Part shown: one piece after another, positions 1-8,221 of the stretch
Layout: every line of letters begins with the position of its first letter
Position numbering within the stretch: the stretch's first letter is position 1
Assembly: GCA_965539935.1 (NCBI GenBank)
Contig: CBETVX010000041.1
Location: forward strand, 1 to 26,152
Direction: 5' to 3'
Source: CBETVX01 sp965539935
Lineage (GTDB): Bacteria > Bacillota > Clostridia > Peptostreptococcales > Caminicellaceae
DNA length: 26,152 nt
Notes under the pieces: model-generated
The model's database searches: none
Seen by the model: the letters and a program-made list of their open reading frames with translations, nothing else
Told to the model about the DNA's origin: nothing
Made by a program: the position numbers and the translations under genes

Positions 1-2
1 TA

Positions 3-164
3 GAGGACGATGAATTCCTTGTGGAAAGGCTATTAAATATGGAGCTAGCAAATAAAATAGTAAAAAGTAGAAAGGAGAAATTAAACTATTTCTATGAACT
101 TATGAAGAACCTGGATGAAGAAGCTATGTATAGAATGGTAGGTGATAAAGATGAAAATATCTAA
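3..164 (+). CDS. C-terminal end of a probable SbcD/YhaO-type metallophosphoesterase (5' end outside window)
   Basis: An open frame runs from the window edge and ends in a TAA at 162-164, giving 53 residues that finish in GDKDENI. It is acidic and helical with no diagnostic motif, so the fragment alone does not show its family. It overlaps the start of the next gene by 14 bases, which implies translational coupling. In Firmicutes YhaN-type ATPases usually follow the SbcD-like nuclease YhaO, so a YhaO/SbcD-type DNA exonuclease subunit is the most likely identity. That is inferred from context. The other two forward frames hit stops within the first 40 bases. Confidence 0.55.
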   Translation, partial: EDDEFLVERLLNMELANKIVKSRKEKLNYFYELMKNLDEEAMYRMVGDKDENI

Positions 165-2841
165 AATTGACATAAAGGATTTTGGTAAATTCACTGATTC
201 AAAAGTTATTGATGATATTGATCCTAGAATTGTTGTATTTTATGGAGAAAATGAGGCAGGAAAGACAACCTTATTCAACTTAATAAAGACAATGTTCTAT
301 GGATTTTATCCTGCAACGGCCCAAAATCACCCCTATTCATCATGGAAAAATGAAAGGATAGAATTTACAGCCCATATAGATTCCCAGGAAGAAATAGTGG
401 TATATAGAAAGCTATTAAGTAAACCCAGTGGAGAAGTAAAAATGGGTGATAAGCAAATAAAGATAAATAATGACACCCTACCCATTGCAAAACATATTTC
501 AAAGGAACTTTATGATAAAATATATTCCCTTAGGGTTGAAGATTTAACGAAAATACAGGGAAGGGCTTGGGAAGAGGTAGAAGATAAACTTTTAGCTAAT
601 TATGGGACAGATATTTTTAAAAATACTAGGGATGTATTAAAGGATTTGAAGGAAGAATATAGTAGACTTTGGAAAAATGATAGAAGAACTAAAACTTTGG
701 CAAAAGAATTGGAGAAGGAAAAAAAGGAATTAAACAAATTAAAAAAAGAAGCATCGATTAGAGAAGCAGATATAAAAAAATCTAGCATTAGATTAGATAA
801 AATAAATTATGAAATAGATGAATTAAAGGATAAAAAGTTAAATATTAAGATATTTTTAAATAAGGCCAAAAAACTTATGCCCGCAAAGAAGATAATTGAT
901 CAGATTAATTATTTAAAATCAAACATTACCAATAAAAATATTGCCTTAACTATGCCTGAAAATATTAGAGAAAAATTACAAGACTGTGAAGAGGCATTGG
1001 AAGAAATTAATCAAAAGTTAAATAGTAAAATTAATAGCTTAGAAGAAAAAAGAAGTGAAAAATATATATTTACTCCAGAAGATGAATTAATTCTAAAAAA
1101 TAAGATTAAGATTAATCTTTATACCAAAAGCTATTCAACCTTAGAAGGACTAACTAACAAATTAAACACGATTAAAAACAATATAGATAGATTAAAGGAT
1201 AGGATTATACAAGAAGCAAGTAATACACTGACTACTAATTGGGAGGACGGTTTAAGGCATAGATTCAATAATATCAATAAATCAGAGCTTCAAGTTTTAA
1301 CAAGTAAATATAGAAATACTCAAAATGAGCTTAGGGAAACTAAGTTGAAATTAGAGATTGAGCAGAGTTCTGATTTTTTAGATATTAAATTTTCAAAAAT
1401 TTATTTAGTAGCTGTAATTATTGGACTTATTTTGGCTTGTGGAGGGATTTTCACTGAAACTATAGTCCTTACGATAGTAGGTTTATTAGGAGCTATCTAT
1501 GGAAGCTCAGGGATTTTCAGTTATATCAATATGAAAAATAATATAAAAAATTCAAGGAAAAAAATTATATTAAATAATCTACAGGATAAAATTGATGTTC
1601 TAAATAACAGATTAAAGCAAGAAAGGAAAAGTATGGAAGAATATTTAATAGGAATACCGATTTCATCCATAGTAATAGATAATATTGATGATATGTTTGT
1701 AGCTAATTTAGTAAAGATAAAAGATATGGTATATGAGTTATCTCAACTTGAAAATGAATTTAAAATTGTTAAAAATGAATATAGTGAAAAATACAATGAA
1801 TTTAATAGGTTTCTTAATCAATTTACCTTTAAGGAATACATAAAGGAAAGTGAAAAGATATTTATATTAAATGAGGAAGCACAAAATCTAGAAAGAAGAA
1901 AGATTTTAAATGAAAAATTAGACCAAGAAATTAAAGACCTTTCTAGTGAGGTAAAGGGATTAGAAAAGGATAAAGAAAATTTAAAGGATGAAATAGATAA
2001 ATATATTAAAAAATTAAAATCTATTGGAGAGGGAGATATTGACAGGGGAGTTCAGATAGTAGAAGATGTGAATAAAACTAAAACTAAGATAGAATCTTTA
2101 GAGGAAGATTTAAGTAAAGTACCTAATGTACAAATTATTATTGATGAAATTAATAGATTAGATGAAGAAGAGTTTAATTTTACAGATTATGAAATAGCAA
2201 AGGCAGAAGATGAACAGGAAAATATCAATAATAAACTGAATGAACTTAGTCAGGAAAAGGTCAGATTAGAAGAAAAAATAAAAAGTCTTTCCGATGGAAT
2301 AACCTTAGATGAAATTGAAAGCAAAATTGAAATAATAGATGAAGATTTACAAAGAGTTAAGATAAAAAGGGATAAATTAGCTTTCCTTTATGAAGTGATT
2401 AAATATGCCGATCAAAAATTTAGGGAAGAAAATCAACCTGATGTACTTAAAAATGCAAGTAAATACTTTGAGATTATTACTAATGGCAAATATACAGATA
2501 TATTTATAGAAGAAACTGAGGATGGAAATGCTATAGCTGTAAAAAAATCTGGAGATGTTATAGCAACAAGGATTAGAGAAACCTTTAGTAGAGGAACAAT
2601 GGATCAATTATATCTTTCATTAAGATTGTCCCTTATAGACCATTTAGATAGAGAAAAGGCAAGACTGCCAATATGTTTTGATGAACTTTTAGTAAATTGG
2701 GATGGAAATAGACTTGAAAGTAGCTTGAAGCTTATAGAAGAAATAAGCACTAAAAGACAGATTTTTATATTTACTTGCCATGAATGGTTAGCAGAAAAGA
2801 TAGAGAAGTATTTCGGAGTTAAAAGAATAGAAGTTAAATAG
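151..2841 (+). CDS. yhaN: YhaN-like SMC/Rad50-type ATPase with a central membrane segment
   Basis: This ATPase of about 896 residues has the SbcC/Rad50 layout. An N-terminal AAA_23-like domain carries Walker A GENEAGKTT (residues 32-40). Long charged coiled coils follow, and the C-terminal half-site has a signature-like SRGTMDQLYLSLRL and Walker B LPICFDELLVNWD. In the middle (about residues 420-460) are two hydrophobic stretches, including VAVIIGLILACGG. YhaN proteins share this feature, and it suggests a membrane-tethered hinge instead of the SbcC zinc hook; no CxxC hook is visible. The likely role is DNA-end processing with the SbcD-like protein encoded upstream. ATG 151 is preferred because AGGTGA lies at the usual distance before it; GTG 142 is an alternative that adds three residues. 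The gene overlaps the upstream frame and ends before a bidirectional terminator. Confidence 0.85.
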   Translation: MKISKIDIKDFGKFTDSKVIDDIDPRIVVFYGENEAGKTTLFNLIKTMFYGFYPATAQNHPYSSWKNERIEFTAHIDSQEEIVVYRKLLSKPSGEVKMGDKQIKINNDTLPIAKHISKELYDKIYSLRVEDLTKIQGRAWEEVEDKLLANYGTDIFKNTRDVLKDLKEEYSRLWKNDRRTKTLAKELEKEKKELNKLKKEASIREADIKKSSIRLDKINYEIDELKDKKLNIKIFLNKAKKLMPAKKIIDQINYLKSNITNKNIALTMPENIREKLQDCEEALEEINQKLNSKINSLEEKRSEKYIFTPEDELILKNKIKINLYTKSYSTLEGLTNKLNTIKNNIDRLKDRIIQEASNTLTTNWEDGLRHRFNNINKSELQVLTSKYRNTQNELRETKLKLEIEQSSDFLDIKFSKIYLVAVIIGLILACGGIFTETIVLTIVGLLGAIYGSSGIFSYINMKNNIKNSRKKIILNNLQDKIDVLNNRLKQERKSMEEYLIGIPISSIVIDNIDDMFVANLVKIKDMVYELSQLENEFKIVKNEYSEKYNEFNRFLNQFTFKEYIKESEKIFILNEEAQNLERRKILNEKLDQEIKDLSSEVKGLEKDKENLKDEIDKYIKKLKSIGEGDIDRGVQIVEDVNKTKTKIESLEEDLSKVPNVQIIIDEINRLDEEEFNFTDYEIAKAEDEQENINNKLNELSQEKVRLEEKIKSLSDGITLDEIESKIEIIDEDLQRVKIKRDKLAFLYEVIKYADQKFREENQPDVLKNASKYFEIITNGKYTDIFIEETEDGNAIAVKKSGDVIATRIRETFSRGTMDQLYLSLRLSLIDHLDREKARLPICFDELLVNWDGNRLESSLKLIEEISTKRQIFIFTCHEWLAEKIEKYFGVKRIEVK

Positions 2842-2863
2842 TAAGGAGAGTAAGAAGATAATA

Positions 2864-2901
2864 AAATCCTGATGAGCCCCAAATATAGCCCATCAGGATT
2901 T
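2864..2901. terminator. Bidirectional terminator between convergent genes
   Basis: Perfect 11-bp inverted repeat AAATCCTGATG (2864-2874) and CATCAGGATTT (2891-2901) with a 16-base loop. It lies between the stop of the yhaN-like gene and the stop of the convergent aldo/keto reductase gene. The flanks are T-rich on either reading strand. Confidence 0.8.
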
Positions 2902-2903
2902 GT

Positions 2904-4037
2904 TTATTTACCAAAAGTATTATGTACTTCCTTAAGACGTTTGCTTATCTGAATTTTTTGTGGACAAACTTCCTCACATTTTTTACATTCAATACAGGCC
3001 GAAGCCCTACTTTTTTCATCTAAAAAGGTATTATAAGTAAAAGTAGATTCCCTATGGGCATCATAAATATATGCGTCATTATAAAGACTAAAATTCCTAG
3101 GGATATTTACCCCAACAGGACATGGAAGACAATATTTACAATCGGTACAGTTTACTTTAGTAAGGGCTAAGTATTCATCCCTAACTTGGTTAATAACTTT
3201 AAGTTCTTCTTTAGTTAGTGAGTTTGTCTTAGCATTACTAGTTATTACAATATTATCTATTACTTGGTCGAGATTAGACATACCGCTCAAAATAATTGAT
3301 ACTTCTGGGAAATTAGATATCCAATTAAAGGCCCATTCTACTGGGATTCTCTTAGTTGGAGCACTATCCCATATTTTTTGGATTTTTTCTGGAGGATCAA
3401 CTAGTTTACCACCCTTAAGGGGTTCCATAATTATAACAGGTATATTTTTTTTACCTGCATATTTTAAACCTTCAAGACCTGCTTGATATTCCGTATCCAT
3501 ATAATTAAGTTGTATTTGACAAAAATCCCAGTCATAATAATCGATTATTTCTTTAAAAAGCTCTAATTCATCATGGAATGAAAAACCTATATACTTTATC
3601 CTACCATCTTTTACGGCCTTTTCCATGAAATCTAAAACATTAAGATTTTTAAGATTTTCCCATCTCTTTTTATCCAGTGCATGCAATAGGTAAAAGTCTA
3701 TATGATCTGTCTGTAATTTTTCTAACTGTTCATTTAAATATTTATCAAAATCTTCATAGGTTTTAGTAAGCCATACAGGCATTTTAGTGGCAAGATAAAC
3801 TTTATCTCTATAACCATTCCTTAGGGCCTTTCCAACTAAAACTTCACTATTACCTTTATGGTAAGGATAAGCTGTGTCGATATATGTCACGCCGTTATCT
3901 ATGGCGTAACGGATTATTTTTATTGCTTCATCTTCCTTTATATTAGCACTATCATTATCTAAAGTGGGAAGTCTCATACATCCAAATCCCAATAAGGATA
4001 CTTCTATACCCAGCTTACCAAGTTTTCTATAAATCAT
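2904..4037 (-). CDS. Aldo/keto reductase with C-terminal ferredoxin-like 4Fe-4S domain
   Basis: This 377-residue protein has an N-terminal (beta/alpha)8 aldo/keto reductase domain. The catalytic tetrad is visible as D54 and Y59 in DTAYPYH, K85 in ATKMP and H119 in FYLLHA. From about residue 297 there are two cysteine clusters, CTDCKYCLPC and CIECKKCEEVCP, of the type that binds 4Fe-4S centres. This combination is the COG1453 group of predicted anaerobe oxidoreductases. They may link NAD(P)H-dependent carbonyl chemistry to ferredoxin-type electron transfer, but substrates are largely unknown. The ATG at 4037 has a strong AGGAGGA site upstream. The gene is monocistronic, facing the Spo0E-like gene divergently. 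Confidence 0.9.
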   Translation of the reverse strand: MIYRKLGKLGIEVSLLGFGCMRLPTLDNDSANIKEDEAIKIIRYAIDNGVTYIDTAYPYHKGNSEVLVGKALRNGYRDKVYLATKMPVWLTKTYEDFDKYLNEQLEKLQTDHIDFYLLHALDKKRWENLKNLNVLDFMEKAVKDGRIKYIGFSFHDELELFKEIIDYYDWDFCQIQLNYMDTEYQAGLEGLKYAGKKNIPVIIMEPLKGGKLVDPPEKIQKIWDSAPTKRIPVEWAFNWISNFPEVSIILSGMSNLDQVIDNIVITSNAKTNSLTKEELKVINQVRDEYLALTKVNCTDCKYCLPCPVGVNIPRNFSLYNDAYIYDAHRESTFTYNTFLDEKSRASACIECKKCEEVCPQKIQISKRLKEVHNTFGK

Positions 4038-4079
4038 TGTTCTCCTCCTGTCAATTTATTTTGAAATAAATATAGGTCT

Positions 4080-4107
4080 ATTATAGCATTTATTGAGCAA
4101 ACAACAA
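4080..4107 (-). promoter_or_regulatory. Candidate sigma-A promoter of the aldo/keto reductase
   Basis: On the minus strand a perfect -10 TATAAT (4080-4085) lies 43 bases before the start codon. A partial -35, TTGTTG (4102-4107, 3 of 6 matches), sits 16 bases further upstream. Confidence 0.45.
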
Positions 4108-4208
4108 AAAACGACAAAAATTCCTATTGTTTTGATATTTAATAAATGGTAAAATAATGAAGTCGTTGTAAAGGTTGAAAAAATGTGTAAAAAGATAGGA
4201 GAAGAGTG

Positions 4209-4379
4209 ATGAATAAACTGCAAGACATAGAGAGTGATATTAATATTTTGAGGGATTATTTACATAAAAGTATTGATAGAGAAGTTAATCTTACATCTAA
4301 AGAAATAGTTACCATTAGTCAAGAATTAGATGAAGTTTTAAATCAGTACTATGAGGTTCTTAGAGCTTCCCAAATATAA
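4209..4379 (+). CDS. Spo0E-like aspartyl-phosphate phosphatase (sporulation regulator)
   Basis: This 56-residue reading frame starts at ATG 4209 with an AGGAG site 7 to 11 bases upstream. The protein is two amphipathic helices, and the second contains SQELDEVLNQYY. The S-Q-E-L-D pentapeptide followed by a hydrophobic/tyrosine pattern is the hallmark of the Spo0E family, small helical-hairpin phosphatases. In Bacillus these dephosphorylate Spo0A-P and so delay sporulation. Length and motif fit the family well. Direct action on Spo0A in this organism is inferred. A hairpin terminator begins at its stop codon, so it is a one-gene unit. Confidence 0.87.
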   Translation: MNKLQDIESDINILRDYLHKSIDREVNLTSKEIVTISQELDEVLNQYYEVLRASQI

Positions 4380-4420
4380 AAGACCAATTTCTAAAAATTA
4401 GGAATTGGCCTTTTATATTT
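4378..4420 (+). terminator. Intrinsic terminator after the Spo0E-like gene
   Basis: AAAAGACCAATTTCTAA pairs with TTAGGAATTGGCCTTTT (4378-4414), with two mismatches. It runs into TTTTATATTT and starts inside the stop codon of the Spo0E-like gene. Confidence 0.75.
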
Positions 4421-4445
4421 CAAATTAAATTTAAAAGAAGGACTT

Positions 4446-4454
4446 TGTTATAAT
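4446..4454 (+). promoter_or_regulatory. Extended -10 promoter for the macrodomain-sirtuin operon
   Basis: TGTTATAAT is a perfect TGn-TATAAT extended -10 element, about 100 bases before the macrodomain start codon and just after the preceding terminator. Only a weak -35 (TTAAAT, 4426-4431) is present, as expected for extended -10 promoters. Confidence 0.55.
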
Positions 4455-4553
4455 ATGTTAAACCTTATAAAAGAAGGAAAAAATAAAAAATACAAATCTA
4501 GTTTAAATAATAAATATTTAGAATAATAAAATTAACTTGAAAGGAGGAGCATA

Positions 4554-5093
4554 ATGAGTATAGAAAATAAGAAAATAAAGTTAATAAGAGGAGATATTAC
4601 AAAACTAGAGGTTGATGCTATTGTAAATGCTGCAAATAGTAGTCTATTAGGTGGCGGGGGAGTAGATGGAGCTATTCATCGTGCAGGAGGACCTGAGATT
4701 TTAGAAGAATGCAAAATTATTCGTGATAAACAAGGTGGGTGTGATACAGGAGAAGCTGTTATTACTGGGGCAGGTAAATTAAAGGCTAAGTATGTTATCC
4801 ATACAGTAGGACCTATTTGGACGGGCGGAAGAAATAATGAGGAAAAACTTTTAAGTAATTGTTATTACAATAGTTTAAAGTTAGCCATTGAAAATGGTAT
4901 AAAAACAATTGCCTTTCCTAATATTAGTACAGGAATATATAAATTTCCTAAAGAGCTGGCGGCTCCAATAGCAATTAATACAGTTATGAAATTTATTAAT
5001 GATAATGAGGGGATTAAAGAAATTATATTTGTTTGCTATGATGATGAAAATTATAAAATATATTCTCAAATACTCCATATGAGAGGTGAATAA
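4554..5093 (+). CDS. Macrodomain protein, MacroD/YmdB-type ADP-ribosyl / O-acetyl-ADP-ribose hydrolase
   Basis: This 179-residue single macrodomain shows the MacroD/YmdB signatures. These are GDITKLEVDAIVNAAN (residues 13-28), the catalytic loop LLGGGGVDGAIHRAGG with its Asp (residues 31-46), AKYVIHTVGPIW, and the phosphate loop FPNISTGIYKFP. Family members remove ADP-ribose from protein side chains and deacetylate O-acetyl-ADP-ribose, the by-product of sirtuin action. The next gene encodes a sirtuin and starts one base after this stop codon, which strongly suggests a shared NAD-linked role. It lacks the cysteine-rich extensions of the zinc-type macrodomains linked to SirTM enzymes. The ATG at 4554 has an AAGGAGGAG site. 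Confidence 0.92.
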   Translation: MSIENKKIKLIRGDITKLEVDAIVNAANSSLLGGGGVDGAIHRAGGPEILEECKIIRDKQGGCDTGEAVITGAGKLKAKYVIHTVGPIWTGGRNNEEKLLSNCYYNSLKLAIENGIKTIAFPNISTGIYKFPKELAAPIAINTVMKFINDNEGIKEIIFVCYDDENYKIYSQILHMRGE

Positions 5094-5094
5094 C

Positions 5095-5706
5095 ATGACA
5101 AAGTTAGTTGCACTGACCGGTGCAGGAATTTCTAAGGCCAGTGGAATTCCAACCTTTGTTGAAATGGGAGATTTAAGACAAAAATTAAGTAGGGAATACT
5201 TCAACAATCATAGGGAAAAGTTTTATAAAGTACTTGCTCAAATGAAAGAAAAGATAGATAGTGCAGAGCCAAATGATGCCCATTTGGCATTAGCCGAATA
5301 TGAAGTACCAATCGTTACTATGAACATAGACGGACTACATAAGCGTGCAGGTAGTAAGAATGTTATAGAAATCCATGGGAATTTTGAATTCGTTGCATGT
5401 AATAATTGTAATAAGAATTTTGAATTTGAAATTACTAATAAATCTACCAATTGCCCCATATGCAATAGCCCTTTAGAACCGAATATAGTACTATATGGAG
5501 ATATGATTCCTAGACTTTATGATGCCATTGACCTTGTGGCAGAGGCCCATAGATTTCTAGTTGTAGGTACTTCCTTCTACACCTCAACTGCTGGATATTT
5601 AACAGATGTAGCAAGAAGAAAAGGTATAGAGGTGGATATTATTAATGAAAGGGCAGAAACAGAAGTAAGAAAATACTTAACAAGATTTTTCAGTAAAGAC
5701 AAGTAG
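5095..5706 (+). CDS. Short sirtuin (Sir2 family NAD-dependent protein deacylase), atypical motifs
   Basis: This 203-residue Sir2-fold protein has the NAD-binding GAGISKASGIP (residues 9-19), TMNIDGLHKRAG (75-86), a catalytic His in EIHG (H94) and a zinc site C102/C105/C120/C123. PNIVLYGDMIP and VVGTS follow. It is shorter than the usual 230-250 residues because the cofactor loop is reduced: the usual FRG...GLW is replaced by FVEMGDLR, and the normally invariant Gln of TQN is Met76. Activity may therefore be altered, for example deacylation of a particular substrate or ADP-ribosylation. ATG 5095 is chosen because AGAGGTG (5082-5088) is correctly spaced before it; GTG 5086 lies inside that site. 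It is probably translated with the macrodomain gene. Confidence 0.88.
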   Translation: MTKLVALTGAGISKASGIPTFVEMGDLRQKLSREYFNNHREKFYKVLAQMKEKIDSAEPNDAHLALAEYEVPIVTMNIDGLHKRAGSKNVIEIHGNFEFVACNNCNKNFEFEITNKSTNCPICNSPLEPNIVLYGDMIPRLYDAIDLVAEAHRFLVVGTSFYTSTAGYLTDVARRKGIEVDIINERAETEVRKYLTRFFSKDK

Positions 5707-5749
5707 TCCATTGGTGAATATTATTTTATCTTTCATATTTAAATTAAAA

Positions 5750-5768
5750 AAGGGTAAATTTTACTCTT
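5750..5768 (+). terminator. Weak candidate terminator after the sirtuin gene
   Basis: AAGGGTAA and TTACTCTT form an 8-bp stem with one G-U pair and a 3-base loop, 44 bases after the sirtuin stop. There is an A-run before it but no real T-tract after it. Confidence 0.3.
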
Positions 5769-5834
5769 CTATAAAAATAATTTATACTACCTTGAAAAGT
5801 ATTATATATTCTAATAAAGAATAGGGTGCATTTA

Positions 5835-5843
5835 TGATATACT
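5835..5843 (+). promoter_or_regulatory. Extended -10 promoter for the C_GCAxxG_C_C gene
   Basis: TGATATACT is a TGn-TATACT element 83 bases before the GTG start. The surrounding 16 bases (5833-5848) recur exactly in front of the clpE-like gene at 11490-11505. No good -35 is visible. Confidence 0.45.
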
Positions 5844-5925
5844 AAAATTTGTAAAAATCTACTAATTATTATTTTATCAGAAAAAAGTTATATCTATATT
5901 ATATAATGATTTGGAGGTAGTATAG

Positions 5926-6411
5926 GTGAAAAAGATAACAGAAGAATTAGTAAAAGAAGCCAGGGAATTAGCAGAAAAGTATTATAGAGAAGGTAAATAT
6001 TTATGTTCTGAGGCAGTACTTTCAGCTGTTAATGAAGTCTTAGAGTGTGGTATGCCTCAAGAATATGTAAGACTGACTTCAGGATTTCCCGTGGGCATGG
6101 GAGGCTCTGGATGTAGTTGTGGAGCTGTAACTGGGGGACAGTGCGCTCTAGGATTAGTATATGGGAGAAAAAAGCCCGGTAGTAGTAACAAAAAAGTAAT
6201 GAAACTTTCAAAGGAATTACACGATAGATTCAGAGAGAAAAATAAAAGCGTATGTTGTAGGGTACTTATTAAGGATTATGAATTTGGTTCTAAAGAACAT
6301 GTAGAAAGATGTACTAGAGTAACAGGCGAGACATGTGAAATGGTTATGGAAATACTCATGGAAAATCAAGGGATATTACCGAAATATTTTAGCATAGGAA
6401 AAAACGCATAA
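5926..6411 (+). CDS. C_GCAxxG_C_C family cysteine-rich redox protein
   Basis: This 161-residue protein has nine cysteines (27, 41, 63, 65, 73, 110, 111, 129, 137). Its centre, GGSGCSCGAVTGGQCALGL, matches the glycine/cysteine core that names the C_GCAxxG_C_C family (PF09719). CCRVLI and CTRVTGETC provide the trailing cysteines. Members are common in anaerobes, are thought to bind metal or redox centres, and often occur near oxidoreductases; no specific reaction is established. There is no signal peptide or membrane segment, so it should be cytoplasmic. The start is GTG at 5926 with GGAGGT 7 bases upstream; no closer in-frame ATG has a ribosome site. It appears to stand alone. Confidence 0.88.
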   Translation: MKKITEELVKEARELAEKYYREGKYLCSEAVLSAVNEVLECGMPQEYVRLTSGFPVGMGGSGCSCGAVTGGQCALGLVYGRKKPGSSNKKVMKLSKELHDRFREKNKSVCCRVLIKDYEFGSKEHVERCTRVTGETCEMVMEILMENQGILPKYFSIGKNA

Positions 6412-6575
6412 AAAAACTATAACCCCCAAAATTGCCTATGAATTCTGCTTGCTTATTGAAAAGTATAGCAGTTTTCTTTTTGGAAAGAAATTATATTATT
6501 AATAAGGTATTAGCTTAATAAGTTGTGAAAAGAAAGGTATGGAGTTTTTAAATTTATTTAAAATAATATTTTACA

Positions 6576-6619
6576 ATTAACTGCCTAGACTCTGTGCAAA
6601 GAAAATCTAGGCAGTTAAT
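6576..6619 (-). terminator. Strong terminator of the ABC-transporter operon
   Basis: Perfect 14-bp inverted repeat ATTAACTGCCTAGA (6576-6589) and TCTAGGCAGTTAAT (6606-6619). It lies just downstream of the permease stop on the minus strand and is followed on that strand by TTGTAAAATATTATTTT. It may also stop transcription from the convergent C_GCAxxG_C_C gene. Confidence 0.75.
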
Positions 6620-6648
6620 TAATAGATAGAGGATTATGAATTATTATT

Positions 6649-7455
6649 TTATTCTTTCCAAGTAAGTAATTTTTTTTCAAGATAGGCTACCCCTTGATAC
6701 ATTGTTGCAGCTAATACTGCTAAAATAAGTACACTGGTCATAACTAAGTCTAGCTCAAAGATTTGTCCACCGTATACTATTAGATAGCCTATACCTGCTC
6801 TGGATACTATAAATTCACCAACTATTACTCCTACCCAAGACAATCCAACATTAATTTTTACAGCATTAATTATAGTAGGTATACTTGAGGGTATTATTAC
6901 TTTTTGAAGAGTTTGAAATTTAGTAGCTCCAAAGGTCTGAAGCATCTTTATTTTATTCTCATCTACTTCCTTAAAACCGCCGTAAACTCCTAATATAGTC
7001 ACCACTAAGGATACCATCATGGCTGTGACAATTATGCCTGACATACCAGCTCCAGCCCATATTATAATAACAGGAGCTAAGGCTGTTTTAGGAAGGGCAT
7101 TTAAAACAACCATATAGGGGTCCAGTACCTTTGATAGAAAGTCTGACCACCAAAGGATGATGGCTATTAGTGTGCCTATAAGTGTACCAGAGATAAATCC
7201 TATCACTGTTTCAAAAACACTTACACCTATATGCTTGAACAAGGAACCATCTTTAACTAATTTCAAAAATAGTCTCCACATTTCTGAGGGATAACTAGTT
7301 AAAAAGGTGTCGATTAATTTATAGTGAGCTGCCAATTCCCAAATAGCAAAAAATGCTACTAAAATAGCTATTTGAGTAAAGAGTATGATTTTCTTTTTTC
7401 TTTTAATATTTTGTAAAAAATCTATATGCTCCTTGGAGTATTTATTATTATTCAT
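6649..7455 (-). CDS. ABC transporter permease, SsuC/TauC (nitrate/sulfonate/taurine-type) family
   Basis: This 268-residue integral membrane protein has about six membrane spans. The BPD_transp_1 coupling loop reads FGATKFQTLQKVIIP, followed by INAVKINVGLSWVGVIVGEF, which is characteristic of the SsuC/TauC/ThiX group. That group imports sulfonates, taurine, thiamine precursors or other small organics, and the substrate cannot be told from the permease. Its ATG (7455) overlaps the end of the ATPase gene by 8 bases and has an AAGGAG site inside the ATPase coding region, so the two are translationally coupled. No periplasmic-type binding protein gene flanks it, although family importers need one. 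Confidence 0.9.
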   Translation of the reverse strand: MNNNKYSKEHIDFLQNIKRKKKIILFTQIAILVAFFAIWELAAHYKLIDTFLTSYPSEMWRLFLKLVKDGSLFKHIGVSVFETVIGFISGTLIGTLIAIILWWSDFLSKVLDPYMVVLNALPKTALAPVIIIWAGAGMSGIIVTAMMVSLVVTILGVYGGFKEVDENKIKMLQTFGATKFQTLQKVIIPSSIPTIINAVKINVGLSWVGVIVGEFIVSRAGIGYLIVYGGQIFELDLVMTSVLILAVLAATMYQGVAYLEKKLLTWKE

Positions 7456-8221
7456 TTATATCAAGCTCCTTCCATATAACATTAAAATAATCTTTAAACT
7501 CAGGAGCCTTTCTAGAAGTTAAAGGAGTTCTTTCAGTATCTAAAGTAAATTCGATTTCATGTATGGATTTTACCTTAGCTGGTCTATTACTAAGAACTAT
7601 TACTCTATCGGCCATGCTTATTGCTTCTGAAATATCATGGGTAACAAGAATAGCAGTTTTCTTTTCTTTTTTGATTATTGTTCCAACTTCATCTTCTACC
7701 TTAAGTCTAGTCTGATAATCTAGGGCAGAAAAGGGTTCGTCAAGTAAAAGTATTTCAGGTTCTGTGGTAAGGGTTCTAATGAGGGCTACTCTTTGTCTCA
7801 TACCTCCTGAAAGCTGTCTGGGATAGTGGTTTTTAAAGTCCTTTAACCCATAGGTATCAAGAAGCCTATTTGCTTTATCAATTTTTTCTGCTGTTAACCT
7901 ATCTTGTACTTCAAGTCCGATCAGCACATTTTTAAGTATAGTTCTCCATTCAAATAAGTTATCATTTTGAAACATATATCCAATTTTTTTATTATATTTT
8001 TTTACTTCTTCATTATCTATAAAAATTTTCCCTGATGAAGGCATTATAAGGCCCGAAATAAGGGATAAAAGCGTAGATTTCCCACATCCGCTTGGACCAA
8101 CTATAGATACAATTTCACCTTTAAATACATCTAAAGAAAGCTTATTTATAGCCAATGTTTCTCCATCGAGAGTATGATATATCTTTGAAACATTTTGTAT
8201 TTCAACTATTTTTTCAGGCAA
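7448..8221 (-). CDS. ABC transporter ATP-binding protein, SsuB/TauB family
   Basis: This nucleotide-binding domain of about 257 residues has Walker A GPSGCGKST (residues 42-50), a Q-loop in GYMFQNDNLFEW, signature LSGGMRQRVALIRTL, Walker B EILLLDEPFSALD and switch His in LVTHDISEA. It pairs with the overlapping permease gene downstream. The start chosen is TTG at 8221, because a strong AGGGGGA (8228-8234) sits exactly 6 bases before it. An upstream in-frame ATG (8248) would add nine residues, including SIGGID, but has no ribosome site, and its extra codons are the Shine-Dalgarno sequence itself. A Spo0A-box match at 8260-8266 lies just upstream. Confidence 0.88.
   Translation of the reverse strand: MPEKIVEIQNVSKIYHTLDGETLAINKLSLDVFKGEIVSIVGPSGCGKSTLLSLISGLIMPSSGKIFIDNEEVKKYNKKIGYMFQNDNLFEWRTILKNVLIGLEVQDRLTAEKIDKANRLLDTYGLKDFKNHYPRQLSGGMRQRVALIRTLTTEPEILLLDEPFSALDYQTRLKVEDEVGTIIKKEKKTAILVTHDISEAISMADRVIVLSNRPAKVKSIHEIEFTLDTERTPLTSRKAPEFKDYFNVIWKELDINE

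Noticed and set aside
6412..6480. Possible hairpin AAAACTATA / TATAGCAGTTTT after the C_GCAxxG_C_C gene
   Set aside because: The stem needs a bulge and is weak; the strong dyad at 6576-6619 is the better terminator candidate.
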